The notes under the pieces were generated by a model. It was not told the DNA's origin. It saw only the letters and a list, made by a program, of their open reading frames with translations, and searched no databases. A stretch of DNA of 64,000 bases from a virus: positions 1 through 64,000 of the IMG/VR virus record IMGVR_UViG_3300044730_001993, one strand, 5' to 3'. A program made the translations under genes and the position numbers. Shown here piece after piece: positions 15,518 to 22,618 of this stretch (position 1 is its first letter; each line of letters begins with the position of its first letter).

Positions 15518-15805
15518 CTACTTCGAGGCTTGCGATGCGATGTACCTAAACACCTCGCTGAGATTCTTGAAACGATGCTGCACACCCTCACTATCGGTGA
15601 TGATGCGACCGCGCTTAGGACCACGCGTGATCTTCGTGCCGCAGTGGTAGAAGTCGCCGATCGCTCCCTTCGCGCGAGGCAACTCGGCGACTTCGATGCA
15701 CCCTCTCAGCGCCCGCACTTCGTAGCGCGAAGGCTCCGCTGCGATTTTTTCGATCATGCAGTCGGGGAGGTGAATATCTGCATAATCCACGAGGTTGCGT
15801 TTCAT
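15518..15805 (-). CDS. Small protein, unknown
   Basis: 95 aa. Beta-rich (YEVRALRGCIEVAELPRAKG) with a helical end (FKNLSEVFRYIASQASK). ATG at 15805; a GTAGAA box lies at 15816-15821 with a poor -35 match (GGACTA at 15840) that touches the stop of the next gene. Confidence 0.6.
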   Translation of the reverse strand: MKRNLVDYADIHLPDCMIEKIAAEPSRYEVRALRGCIEVAELPRAKGAIGDFYHCGTKITRGPKRGRIITDSEGVQHRFKNLSEVFRYIASQASK

Positions 15806-15838
15806 GGTCACTCTCTTCTACGGTGATCGTCCGACGGA

Positions 15839-16054
15839 CTAGTCCCGCACGCCCTGCGAGCGGAGGTACGCCCGCTCGGCGTAGAACTCACGCTCCGCGA
15901 CCTCGGGGTCGCCGCCCTCGCGCGCTGCGAGCGCGGCACGCTCGAAGGCACGCTCCGACGGAGCGACGGTCGCGTCGGCGGGCGGGCACACACGCACGCC
16001 GCGGTCGCGGCGAAACAGGCAGACCTTGCACTGGCAATCGGTGGGGTGATTCAT
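15839..16054 (-). CDS. Small Cys-containing protein
   Basis: 71 aa. CQCKVCLFRRDRGVRVCPP near the N-terminus may bind zinc; the rest is a charged helix (REGGDPEVAEREFYAERAYL). Own promoter. Not recognised. Confidence 0.6.
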   Translation of the reverse strand: MNHPTDCQCKVCLFRRDRGVRVCPPADATVAPSERAFERAALAAREGGDPEVAEREFYAERAYLRSQGVRD

Positions 16055-16062
16055 AGTGCTTC

Positions 16063-16091
16063 TCTTACGGCGTGGGCGACGCGAACCTTAC
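16063..16091 (-). promoter_or_regulatory. Element-type promoter
   Basis: GTAAGG, 17 bases, GTAAGA, then 8 bases to ATG at 16054. Confidence 0.6.
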
Positions 16092-16107
16092 GGTGCCGCG
16101 TCGATTT

Positions 16108-16443
16108 TCAGCGGCGGCGGGCGGCGCGCTCGGCTTCGCGCACGGCGTCCTGCTTCGCGGCGGATTCTTGCCACTCGACAAGCGCCTCGAACGCTTCGCG
16201 CTTCGTCGGGATCGGGTCAGAGAACGAACTACTATCGGCAGCGTCTTCGATCATCCAGTTGCCGCGCGCGTACGTCTCGGCGTGCTCGTTGGCGCGACGG
16301 TAGAGCGAGAACCGAAGGTCGGGCGACACGTAGAAGCCAGCGTGAACCTCGATTACGGGAACGCCGAGAACGGTCTTGAGGGTGCCGTAGACTTCGTGGC
16401 CCTTCGGGGCGCCGGGGGAGACATTGACGCGCTGGTTCTTCAT
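16108..16443 (-). CDS. Tandem paralogue A of 16500 gene
   Basis: 111 aa. Shares with the next gene the run GTLKTVLGVPVIEVHAGFYV, then SDPIPTKREAFEALVEW and a charged helical end. The shared part looks like a small beta sheet followed by a helix. The two probably arose by duplication; each keeps its own promoter. Function unknown. Confidence 0.7.
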   Translation of the reverse strand: MKNQRVNVSPGAPKGHEVYGTLKTVLGVPVIEVHAGFYVSPDLRFSLYRRANEHAETYARGNWMIEDAADSSSFSDPIPTKREAFEALVEWQESAAKQDAVREAERAARRR

Positions 16444-16452
16444 AGTGCCACC

Positions 16453-16481
16453 TTGTACGTCGCTGGCGACGGCGACCTTAC
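16453..16481 (-). promoter_or_regulatory. Element-type promoter
   Basis: GTAAGG, 17 bases, GTACAA, then 9 bases to ATG at 16443. Confidence 0.6.
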
Positions 16482-16499
16482 GGCGCCCCGCTGATTTTC

Positions 16500-16841
16500 T
16501 CAGCGACGGAACGCGGCGATGCGCGCGGCGCGCTCCTCGGCGTCCTGCTTCGCCCACCGCACGAGTTCGGTGAGCGCCTCGCGCTTCGTCGCGATCGGGT
16601 CGGAGTGATCCTTGCCCATCGTCTCCCGCACGATCCACCCGCTCCAGTCGATACCGTCGCGTCCCTTATAGAAGCGCACGGCCTCGAAATGGAGGTCTTC
16701 GGACACGTACGACCCGCCCTTCGTTTCGATCACGCGCAGCCCGTACAGGGTGCGGAGCGTGCCGGTCGCCGGGGTAACGCCGGGGGCGAGGTACTGAAGG
16801 TCTTCGGGGCGGGTGAGGCAGACGGTGGCGTTGCGCTTCAT
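16500..16841 (-). CDS. Tandem paralogue B of 16108 gene
   Basis: 113 aa. GTLRTLYGLRVIETKGGSYV and SDPIATKREALTELVRWAKQ align with paralogue A across most of the length. N-terminal part (LTRPEDLQYLAPGVTPATG) differs. Own promoter, so the duplication included regulatory DNA. Confidence 0.7.
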   Translation of the reverse strand: MKRNATVCLTRPEDLQYLAPGVTPATGTLRTLYGLRVIETKGGSYVSEDLHFEAVRFYKGRDGIDWSGWIVRETMGKDHSDPIATKREALTELVRWAKQDAEERAARIAAFRR

Positions 16842-16849
16842 GGTGCCCC

Positions 16850-16878
16850 TTGTACGCCCGCTGTCGAGGCGACCTTAC
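16850..16878 (-). promoter_or_regulatory. Element-type promoter
   Basis: GTAAGG, 17 bases, GTACAA, then 8 bases to ATG at 16841. Confidence 0.6.
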
Positions 16879-16896
16879 GGCACCCTGCCGATTTTC

Positions 16897-17247
16897 TCAG
16901 CGGCTCCTCGGGAGCACAACCGGCATCTTCCGCTCGGCGACCTTCACCATCGACGCGGGCACGAGCATCGTTCGGAACACGCGCTTCGCGTTGTCGAGCG
17001 CCTCACCCTCCGCGCGCGAGAGCACCGTGCTGTTCCTCTCGTGCCTACGCTGGAACTCGTCGATCGCCTTCGCGAGCATCACCGCCTCGTCGCGAACGTT
17101 CTCGTAATGGTTGTAGTCTTCGGGCGAGAGACGGAACTCGCGCGCTTCGAGCCAGCGGTAGAACGTTCGCGGCGCGATGAACTCGCCGGGTGCGGGTTCG
17201 ATCGAGTTGCGGACGGAGCGGCGGACGGTACGCTTCTTGGATTGCAT
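16897..17247 (-). CDS. Tagged helical protein, unknown
   Basis: 116 aa. N-terminus VRRSVRNSIEP is a variant of the basic Asn tag. The rest is helical and charged (FYRWLEAREFRLSPEDYNHY, RDEAVMLAKAIDEFQRRHE). Unlike its neighbours it is driven by a sigma70-like promoter. Not recognised. Confidence 0.65.
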   Translation of the reverse strand: MQSKKRTVRRSVRNSIEPAPGEFIAPRTFYRWLEAREFRLSPEDYNHYENVRDEAVMLAKAIDEFQRRHERNSTVLSRAEGEALDNAKRVFRTMLVPASMVKVAERKMPVVLPRSR

Positions 17248-17257
17248 TGTGCTCCAC

Positions 17258-17286
17258 ACGCTACACTTCGAGGGATTGATCGTCAA
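17258..17286 (-). promoter_or_regulatory. Sigma70-like promoter
   Basis: TTGACG, 17 bases, TAGCGT, then 10 bases to ATG at 17247. Confidence 0.55.
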
Positions 17287-17299
17287 CGGCAACGTTCGC

Positions 17300-17545
17300 T
17301 CACGGCGTCACCGTCGTGCCGTACACGGCGGCTTCGTCGCGGAGCGCGCGACGGAACTTCTCGCGGTACGCCACCCACGCCGGGTCCGTCTCGCTCGGTT
17401 TGTCGTGGTGACCGTCGAGCCACCACGCCATCAAGGCGAGGCAGTCGACGTGGAAGTCGTGCTTCACGTTCGCGGCGTCGCGACGCTTCACGCTGTTCGT
17501 CACGCACGGCTCGCCGCACTCGGTACAGGTTGCGTGCTTGCTCAC
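17300..17545 (-). CDS. Zinc-finger-like small protein
   Basis: 81 aa from GTG (GTGA overlap). CTECGEPCVTNSVKRRD followed by KHDFHVDCLALMAWW places Cys-x2-Cys-x3-Cys and His-x-x-Cys as in treble-clef or HNH-type zinc sites; catalytic residues of an HNH nuclease are not evident. Confidence 0.55.
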   Translation of the reverse strand: MSKHATCTECGEPCVTNSVKRRDAANVKHDFHVDCLALMAWWLDGHHDKPSETDPAWVAYREKFRRALRDEAAVYGTTVTP

Positions 17546-17910
17546 GTCGCCGCCAGTGCGGCGAGTTCCGCGCGCAGTGCCGCCGCCTCCTCGTCGAGCA
17601 GTGCGAGTCGCAATTTGATTTCGCCCGCGCGCACTTTTGCCCACACGGCATCGACGGTGAGATCGTGCGTCTTGTGGTCTCTCAGCACGTACATCGCAGT
17701 CACGATCGGGCGGGGCACGCCTTCGCGAACGAACGTGTCGAGCGAGCGGTAGCGGCGGTAGGCGTCGGCGTAGCGGCGCTCCGCGAGAAGGTCCGCGAGC
17801 ACCCGGAGGTTGATCGCGTCGGCCTTCGACCCGCCCGCCTCGTCGCTATCGGCCACTTCGCGCAGTTGCCGCAGGAGCGGCGACGTTTCGCCGGTTGTGT
17901 TCGTTTCCAT
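17542..17910 (-). CDS. Helical protein, unknown
   Basis: 122 aa, ATG at 17910 with GGAGG upstream. Mostly helix; C-terminus forms a heptad pattern (LRLALLDEEAAALRAELAAL). A possible element promoter overlaps the upstream stop (17917-17946). Confidence 0.65.
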   Translation of the reverse strand: METNTTGETSPLLRQLREVADSDEAGGSKADAINLRVLADLLAERRYADAYRRYRSLDTFVREGVPRPIVTAMYVLRDHKTHDLTVDAVWAKVRAGEIKLRLALLDEEAAALRAELAALAAT

Positions 17911-17916
17911 CGAGCC

Positions 17917-17946
17917 TCCGACGTGCCCACGCGGTCGGCTATTCAC
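17917..17946 (-). promoter_or_regulatory. Element-type promoter overlapping a stop codon
   Basis: GTGAAT, 18 bases, GTCGGA, then 6 bases to ATG at 17910. The TGA of the -35 box is the stop of the gene at 17943. The same bases also supply GGAGG, so this could be only a ribosome site. Confidence 0.4.
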
Positions 17947-18299
17947 CGCGTCCTGTAGCACCAGCGCGGAACGCGGTACAGGTAGTCGGTCCCCCACTCG
18001 TCGCGCATGGTGATATTGTCGCTGTACCACGACACTCGCGTGATCGTGATGAACGTCCCGACGCCGAGCACGGTGCCCTTCGCGATGTTCTCGAAAATGG
18101 CCGCGCGGCGACCGAACCACCGCTGGCCGATGCCCCACGTATGCAGAAACTCGATCGCCGTCGGGTGCCTCGCGGGGTCGCTTCCGAGACGCCTAGCGAC
18201 CGCTGCGATGGCATCGCGTGCGCCGTCGCGGGCGCCGATCGCGAGGAGCAACTCTTCGAGCGTGCGCGGGTCGTCCGCGGTGCGATAGGCGGTGGTCAC
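17943..18299 (-). CDS. Unknown protein
   Basis: 118 aa from GTG overlapping the upstream stop. Contains EELLLAIGARDGARDAIAAV, then a beta stretch (GTVLGVGTFITITRVSWYSD) and an aromatic C-terminus. Not recognised. Confidence 0.6.
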   Translation of the reverse strand: MTTAYRTADDPRTLEELLLAIGARDGARDAIAAVARRLGSDPARHPTAIEFLHTWGIGQRWFGRRAAIFENIAKGTVLGVGTFITITRVSWYSDNITMRDEWGTDYLYRVPRWCYRTR

Positions 18300-18592
18300 G
18301 ACGAACGCGACGTGCTCTCGAACGTGAGTTTCCACGATCCACCCTCCGGCGTTACCCACGCTTGCGTGCCGTGGAACAGCCCGTAGAACTGCGCAGCGCC
18401 TCCGCGCTCGCGGAACCCGACAACGGTCATGAAACTGCCGTGCACGAACCGTCGCTCGCGATCGGCGGTATAGAAGCCATCGCTGCGCGTGACCGCCTCG
18501 CACTTGTACAGCGGGCTCTCCGTGGAGACCCCGAGTTTCGCGAGCGCATGAACCTCGTCTGCGGTCGTCACTGAAAACTTGCCGGTAATCAT
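18296..18592 (-). CDS. Beta-rich small protein, unknown
   Basis: 98 aa; ATG overlaps upstream stop (ATGA). VHALAKLGVSTESPLYKCEA and FVHGSFMTVVGFRERGGAAQ. No motif. Confidence 0.6.
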   Translation of the reverse strand: MITGKFSVTTADEVHALAKLGVSTESPLYKCEAVTRSDGFYTADRERRFVHGSFMTVVGFRERGGAAQFYGLFHGTQAWVTPEGGSWKLTFESTSRSS

Positions 18593-18813
18593 GGTTTCGT
18601 CTCCATTGACGCGAGCAACGTTCGGCTCGCTTCGGTGAGTGCGATGTACGTTGTCCATCGGTCGCGGGACCAGACGTGCAACAGCCCGCGGCGCGTCAAC
18701 GCCTTCGCAGTGGTCGCCGCGCCGAGTCGGTAGGGGCAACCAGCGATGCCGTTCGGTTGCTTCGCGAGCCACCGCAGCATCGCCAGCATCTTCGGTGTGA
18801 CGGGCACGCTCAC
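18589..18813 (-). CDS. Small winged-helix-like protein
   Basis: 74 aa. VTPKMLAMLRWLAKQPNGIA, then TTAKALTRRGLLHVW, then YIALTEASRTLL. It is next to and aligns with 18810, so the pair is a tandem duplication of one small DNA-binding-like domain. GTG start, GTGA overlap. Confidence 0.65.
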   Translation of the reverse strand: MSVPVTPKMLAMLRWLAKQPNGIAGCPYRLGAATTAKALTRRGLLHVWSRDRWTTYIALTEASRTLLASMETKP

Positions 18814-19043
18814 CGCGCCGACGCGAGCGCAGCACGGCCCGCGTCGGTCAACCACACGCCCTCGCTGTTGACGATGCCGAAGCCATCACTCCCAATCTTC
18901 TCGGGGCCGCGGAGGATAAGTCCGCGTCTCAGGCACGCCCTCTTCGCGTTTACGTTGAGCGATGGGTGCGCGTAATACTTGCCGCGATTTCCCTCGCGTT
19001 CGATGGAGCGCAGCACCTTGAGCATCGCAGGCGTGAGTTTCAT
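18810..19043 (-). CDS. Small winged-helix-like protein
   Basis: 77 aa. LTPAMLKVLRSIEREGNRGK, then NAKRACLRRGLILRG, then GVWLTDAGRAALASA: recognition-helix and wing pattern typical of small winged-helix regulators. Head gene of the 19043-17300 run, with its own promoter. Confidence 0.68.
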   Translation of the reverse strand: MKLTPAMLKVLRSIEREGNRGKYYAHPSLNVNAKRACLRRGLILRGPEKIGSDGFGIVNSEGVWLTDAGRAALASAR

Positions 19044-19051
19044 GGTGACCC

Positions 19052-19080
19052 TTATACGCCGCGAGGGCGCTGGTTCTATC
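19052..19080 (-). promoter_or_regulatory. Element-type promoter
   Basis: GATAGA, 17 bases, GTATAA, then 8 bases to ATG at 19043. Confidence 0.5.
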
Positions 19081-19095
19081 GCGCAATCGGCGGCG

Positions 19096-19494
19096 CTACA
19101 CGCGACCGACGGTGCGCTCGGTGACCCACTTCTGCGTGAGAAGATCGAAACGCTGGATCTTCGCGCCCTTGTTGCCGTTGATGCCCTCGCGCACGATCCA
19201 GAGGGCGTCGCCCTCCGCGCGCCAAGCGTTTTCGCGCGTCGGAGCGTGAGAGGGATAAGCCCCGACGCCCACCGCGCGCCACGCCTCGACGATGCGCGGT
19301 ACGCGGTGACCGCTCCCCTCGCAGGAACCGTCGCGCTTCTGCTGCGGACCGCGCCCGAGCGACTCCTGCCACGAGGCGCGACGGAGCGTCCCGCCGTGCT
19401 TGCGAAGCGCGAGGATGTTGTGCCCCGCTACCTCCTGCGTGGCGATCATCTTCTGGCACACGGGGCACTCGCGGCGATCGGGTGTCTTGCTCAT
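19096..19494 (-). CDS. Zinc-finger-like protein, unknown
   Basis: 132 aa. CPVCQKMIATQEVAGHNILA followed by LRKHGG gives Cys-x2-Cys and two His in classical-finger spacing. The rest is mixed (ALWIVREGINGNKGAKIQRF). ATG at 19494 is chosen because it fits the promoter; an upstream ATG lies between the boxes and the start. May bind nucleic acid. Confidence 0.65.
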   Translation of the reverse strand: MSKTPDRRECPVCQKMIATQEVAGHNILALRKHGGTLRRASWQESLGRGPQQKRDGSCEGSGHRVPRIVEAWRAVGVGAYPSHAPTRENAWRAEGDALWIVREGINGNKGAKIQRFDLLTQKWVTERTVGRV

Positions 19495-19502
19495 GGTGCG
19501 CA

Positions 19503-19532
19503 TCATACGCCACGAGTTCGCCAGTTCTCTAC
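19503..19532 (-). promoter_or_regulatory. Element-type promoter
   Basis: GTAGAG, 18 bases, GTATGA, then 8 bases to ATG at 19494. Confidence 0.5.
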
Positions 19533-19546
19533 GGCGCCGCGCCGAT

Positions 19547-20074
19547 TTACTTCACCCCGATCAACTTCGCCGCCGCCTCGACGCACACCGGGTCGCTTCC
19601 GTTGACGGAGTAGAGCGGCACGGCGACGACTCGGAGGTTGTAGCGCACCACACGATGCCCCACCTCGCCGGGGTAGTATCGCCCCTCCCCGTTCTCGATC
19701 ACGAGGCGCACGTCGTCGACCTTGCGCATGAACGTCTCCGTCGTCGCGCAAGCGATCGCTCGACGCAGACGCACGTCGCCGTCCCACCCGAAGCGCGCGG
19801 CCTCCGCCGCGTCGATCACCACGCCGCTGCGCATCCCGCGGGCTCGCTCGCTCGGGCATTCACGGCGCCGTGTGAGGTAGCGACCGTTCTCGACGCGAAC
19901 GATCACGATGTTGCTGTTCGCCATGCCGACGACCGGCGCGACGTGCCCGACGATGGCGCGGTAGTCGCCGCTGTACGTGTCCACCACGTCGAGCCACGCC
20001 GGTCCCGGCAGGCCGACTCGCCGCGCCACCGTCTCGTGCTGTTCGTCGCTCTTCTTGCGCTGCTCGCTTGCCAT
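19547..20074 (-). CDS. Unknown 175-aa protein
   Basis: ATG at 20074, AAGGGA upstream. Alternating beta segments (SNIVIVRVENGRYLTRRREC, VDDVRLVIENGEGRYY, LRVVAVPLYSVNGSD). Not recognised. Confidence 0.65.
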   Translation of the reverse strand: MASEQRKKSDEQHETVARRVGLPGPAWLDVVDTYSGDYRAIVGHVAPVVGMANSNIVIVRVENGRYLTRRRECPSERARGMRSGVVIDAAEAARFGWDGDVRLRRAIACATTETFMRKVDDVRLVIENGEGRYYPGEVGHRVVRYNLRVVAVPLYSVNGSDPVCVEAAAKLIGVK

Positions 20075-20126
20075 GATTGCTCGGTTCCCTTCTGCGCAGT
20101 CGTTTCTCAGTCGTCCGCGGGCGGGG

Positions 20127-20561
20127 TCACTGCACGCACCGTGCGGCATCAATCGCCACGCCGAGGAGGTTCGCGAGCGCCACCAGCGCCTCGACTTCGG
20201 TCGCTCGCTCGGTCTGAGCCAACGAGTGTCCGGTCTCGTCGCCCTGCACCGACGCGAGCCATCGACCACTCGGGTAGCGGTGCGTTCCAACCGGCTTGAG
20301 GCCCCTCACCTTCATCGCCGCGTTGATGCTCGCCTTGAGCATCGCGATGCCCCTCACGTCGTCGGCGCCACGTTCGATCCTCGCCCTCACGTCGGCCTCG
20401 GTGAGTTCGCTCGTGACCACCACGCGCTTCGGGTCGAAGCCTTCGACGCCGTGCACCTCGCAGTACGTCATCCCACTGCCGTACGTCCCGCAATCGACGC
20501 GTCCCTTGCGCCCGCAGTCGAGGCACGTATTCACTCCATCACCGCGTTCGTCGATCCACAC
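20127..20561 (-). CDS. Zinc-ribbon-like N-terminus, unknown
   Basis: 144 aa. Starts at GTG 20561 because GAGGAGG lies 8 bases upstream. CLDCGRKGRVDCGTYGSGMT then YCEVHG gives Cys-x2-Cys and Cys/His ligands. C-terminal half has KPVGTHRYPSGRWLASVQG and a helical end. Overlap-coupled to the gene at 20566. Confidence 0.6.
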   Translation of the reverse strand: MWIDERGDGVNTCLDCGRKGRVDCGTYGSGMTYCEVHGVEGFDPKRVVVTSELTEADVRARIERGADDVRGIAMLKASINAAMKVRGLKPVGTHRYPSGRWLASVQGDETGHSLAQTERATEVEALVALANLLGVAIDAARCVQ

Positions 20562-20565
20562 GTTG

Positions 20566-20835
20566 TCACCCTCCTCGCAGCGAACGTTTCGCCGCGCTTG
20601 CACCGACCACTATGACCGTCTCCGTTCCGCTGCTTGCTAGGCCGTTGCGGTCGCCTCGGTGTCGCCGCTCGGTTCGCTCGCGGAGTTCTGCCGCGGTGAC
20701 GGGCGCCCGTCGCGCAGCGTCGATGCCCGCGCAGACGCGGCGGCACCACGCGGCGTGCCGCTCCGCGTTGCGCTCGCGGATCTTGCGATCGATGGCCTCG
20801 GCGTAGATGCCGAAGTCGGGGTACAACACGCTCAC
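20566..20835 (-). CDS. Basic helical protein, unknown
   Basis: 89 aa from GTG (GTGA overlap). RKIRERNAERHAAWCRRVCA and TAAELRERTERRHRGDRNGL. Contains RNG late in the sequence (DRNGLASS), possibly a chance tag. Function unknown. Confidence 0.55.
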   Translation of the reverse strand: MSVLYPDFGIYAEAIDRKIRERNAERHAAWCRRVCAGIDAARRAPVTAAELRERTERRHRGDRNGLASSGTETVIVVGASAAKRSLRGG

Positions 20836-21206
20836 ACCCCCGCGTCGAGGGCGCGGCGCGTCTCGCCTGTCGCGAGGGCCGACGGCGCTCCGAAGGTCAC
20901 GACGCAGCCCACGTCCTTGCCGCAGTAGATCGAGTGCGCCACGAGGGCGTACCCGATCGGGACCGCGGTGAGGTTGTCGAGCGCCGCCCCGCCCATCTCG
21001 CGGGGCGTTTTCACCGACTCGGGAAGCCCGCACACCTCGCCCGTCGAGAGGTTGACCGCGACGTACTCCGTGCGGCTCCCGCCGTCCCAGAAGGTGCCGT
21101 CGAGGTGAACGACCGACTTCTCGGACACGGAGCACTTGCGACCGCCCCACGACGGGAAGGCGATGCGGGCGATGGCGATGGGCGTGAGCGGCTTCGGCGA
21201 CTTCAT
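20832..21206 (-). CDS. Unknown 124-aa protein
   Basis: Begins MKSPKPLTPIAIARIAFPSW, close to the L-T-P start of the winged-helix-like set but without the rest of the pattern. Beta-rich middle (YVAVNLSTGEVCGLPESVK). Head gene of the run to 20127. Confidence 0.6.
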   Translation of the reverse strand: MKSPKPLTPIAIARIAFPSWGGRKCSVSEKSVVHLDGTFWDGGSRTEYVAVNLSTGEVCGLPESVKTPREMGGAALDNLTAVPIGYALVAHSIYCGKDVGCVVTFGAPSALATGETRRALDAGV

Positions 21207-21212
21207 GGCGAC

Positions 21213-21242
21213 TCTTACGTCGGCGGGCGTCGAGTTCTTTAC
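21213..21242 (-). promoter_or_regulatory. Element-type promoter
   Basis: GTAAAG, 18 bases, GTAAGA, then 6 bases to ATG at 21206. Divergent from the promoter at 21308. Confidence 0.6.
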
Positions 21243-21257
21243 GCGGCGCCTCGCATT

Positions 21258-21290
21258 TCTCGCGAAGGCTTGTTTTCAAGCACCGCGAGA
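21258..21290. other. Conserved hairpin H, copy 1
   Basis: Outer stem TCTCGCG/CGCGAGA, inner stem GCTTG-TTTT-CAAGC. Copy 2 at 22303 keeps the inner stem and loop while the outer stem changes on both sides (CACG/CGTG), so pairing is preserved. Confidence 0.55.
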
Positions 21291-21307
21291 GCAATCGGCG
21301 GGGCAGC

Positions 21308-21337
21308 GTAAAGAAGCGGCGGGCGGCGGACGTAAGA
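21308..21337 (+). promoter_or_regulatory. Element-type promoter
   Basis: GTAAAG, 18 bases, GTAAGA, then 9 bases to ATG at 21347. Preceded by AATCGGCGGGGCA, which is repeated at 22335. Confidence 0.65.
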
Positions 21338-21346
21338 GTGGGCACC

Positions 21347-21589
21347 ATGACGAACACGTCGCCCGCCGAACTCGCCGCTCAAGTCGCCGAACTCACGGAG
21401 GCGCTTCGCCTTCATCAAGAGGCACTCGCCGACTCCGCGAAGGTCAAGCACGAACTCGGTTTGGCGAAAACCTCGATCGAGGTTTACCGGGCCATGATCG
21501 CGGCTCTGAACGAGAACCTCACCGTCGCCAAGCACACCGAAGATGCCCTGCGAGCCGAGATCGCGTCGCTCCGTGGCGCGACCATCTGA
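21347..21589 (+). CDS. Small coiled-coil protein
   Basis: 80 aa, continuous heptads (LAAQVAELTEALRLHQEALA, HTEDALRAEIASLRG). The ATG at 21347 is used rather than an in-frame GTG 9 bases earlier. First gene of the cassette array. Probable oligomerising protein; role unknown. Confidence 0.6.
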   Translation: MTNTSPAELAAQVAELTEALRLHQEALADSAKVKHELGLAKTSIEVYRAMIAALNENLTVAKHTEDALRAEIASLRGATI

Positions 21590-21620
21590 TACGACTCGCG
21601 GCGTTGAAGGGGCCGGGAAC

Positions 21621-21932
21621 ATGATCTACTCCGACGACGCCGTTACCGTTGTGGTCGCCGAAGTGACGGCGATCTACGCCGCGTGGCGCGAGCGCCGCAA
21701 GTTCAACGCGCGGGCGCCCGAGCCGAGCCTCACCGCAACGCTCGTCGCGGAGTACCTGCGCGACGGTGCGATCGGCGGGATGCGCCTCCGCGGGCTCGAC
21801 GACTTGGTCGAGAAGCGCCAGCGGCTCGTGGTGCACAACGCGATGGAAACTGCCGTGCGCTGCGGGCTTCTGGAGCGGAGCAAGGGCGTGGGCCTTCGCG
21901 GGCGCGAGGCCAGCGTCTACGCGCCGAAATGA
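21621..21932 (+). CDS. Cassette gene, copy 1 of duplicated 103-aa protein
   Basis: 103 aa, ATG at 21621 with AAGGGG upstream. Near-identical to 22619-22930 (only a handful of residues differ, e.g. RAPEP versus RLPEP). Helical core (LTATLVAEYLRDGAIGGMRL) then VVHNAMETAVRCGLLERSKG, which could be a winged-helix-like DNA-binding fold. Function unknown. Confidence 0.7.
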   Translation: MIYSDDAVTVVVAEVTAIYAAWRERRKFNARAPEPSLTATLVAEYLRDGAIGGMRLRGLDDLVEKRQRLVVHNAMETAVRCGLLERSKGVGLRGREASVYAPK

Positions 21933-21947
21933 AATCGGCACGGCGGC

Positions 21948-21976
21948 GTAAGGTCGCCCGTTCTGGCGACGTAGAA
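21948..21976 (+). promoter_or_regulatory. Element-type promoter, leader copy 1
   Basis: GTAAGG, 17 bases, GTAGAA. The predicted start of transcription is the A about 6 bases on, giving a leader of about 38 bases that holds the hairpin at 21987. Confidence 0.65.
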
Positions 21977-21986
21977 GGGGCATCGA

Positions 21987-21999
21987 GGGCGCCGCGCCC
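21987..21999 (+). promoter_or_regulatory. Leader hairpin, copy 1
   Basis: GGGCG-CCG-CGCCC, then GAAGAAAGAA and the GTG at 22020. The stem is kept in three copies and only the three loop bases change. Confidence 0.6.
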
Positions 22000-22019
22000 C
22001 GAAGAAAGAATCGGACACC

Positions 22020-22268
22020 GTGAACACCGTGCAGACCCTCGCCTCGATCGCCGCTCTCTCGAACACCGACGTGACCGTCACCGCTCGCGTCACCAGCTAC
22101 GGGGTCATGGCCTCGTTTCGACCCACGACGGACGACGGCATGACGGACGAGGTTTCGTCGAGCATGCGCGAGAGCATCGCCGCCGTGATGGCCGACGCGG
22201 GTTACCTCTCGATGGGCGCCTTCGGCGACGATGATCTCGGTTGCTGCACAATGTGGATGCCCGCCTGA
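22020..22268 (+). CDS. Cassette gene, unknown
   Basis: 82 aa from GTG. LASIAALSNTDVTVTARVTS then a helical stretch (SSSMRESIAAVMADAGYLSM) and Cys-Cys near the end. It follows leader copy 1. No resemblance to the genes after leader copies 2 and 3. Confidence 0.6.
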   Translation: MNTVQTLASIAALSNTDVTVTARVTSYGVMASFRPTTDDGMTDEVSSSMRESIAAVMADAGYLSMGAFGDDDLGCCTMWMPA

Positions 22269-22302
22269 GCGCCCCACTACCCACCGGCCTCCCCTGCGCG
22301 AG

Positions 22303-22330
22303 CACGGGAGGCTTGTTTTCAAGCACCGTG
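22303..22330. other. Conserved hairpin H, copy 2
   Basis: Inner stem GCTTG-TTTT-CAAGC, outer CACG/CGTG. It could terminate the 22020 transcript or mark the cassette boundary. Confidence 0.55.
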
Positions 22331-22349
22331 AGAGAATCGGCGGGGCAGC

Positions 22350-22379
22350 GTAAAGAAGCGGCGGGCGACGGGCGTATGA
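22350..22379 (+). promoter_or_regulatory. Element-type promoter
   Basis: GTAAAG, 18 bases, GTATGA, then 8 bases to ATG at 22388. Confidence 0.6.
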
Positions 22380-22387
22380 AGGGCACC

Positions 22388-22552
22388 ATGAAGTTCAGCG
22401 AAGAAGAAATGCGGATTCTATGGGCAGCGATCTCTGCGCACGCTGACAACGAAGAGGACATGGAAGGCACCGACGGCTACGATCAGGGCAAGATCGATGC
22501 GGCGCGCGCCCTCGCGAACCGCTTCGATGCGCGGTACGCCGAACCGCCCTGA
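22388..22552 (+). CDS. 54-aa acidic protein
   Basis: MKFSEEEMRILWAAISAHAD then an acidic stretch and helix (KIDAARALANRFDARY). It occupies the same place in cassette 2 as the coiled-coil gene in cassette 1 but is unrelated. Confidence 0.6.
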   Translation: MKFSEEEMRILWAAISAHADNEEDMEGTDGYDQGKIDAARALANRFDARYAEPP

Positions 22553-22618
22553 GCGCCGCCCGCAACAGCCGCGCACCCTTACGGGCCGCGGCTCGCCGCG
22601 TTGAAGGGACCGAAGAAC

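Noticed and set aside
21331-21346. GTAAGAGTGGGCACC and GTAGAAGGGGC read only as ribosome-binding sites
   Set aside because: Some copies have no useful Shine-Dalgarno (GTACAAGTCGC, GTCAACGTGGC, GTATAACCAGC), and all keep the 17-18 base spacing to an upstream box. A promoter explains all of them; a ribosome site explains only some.
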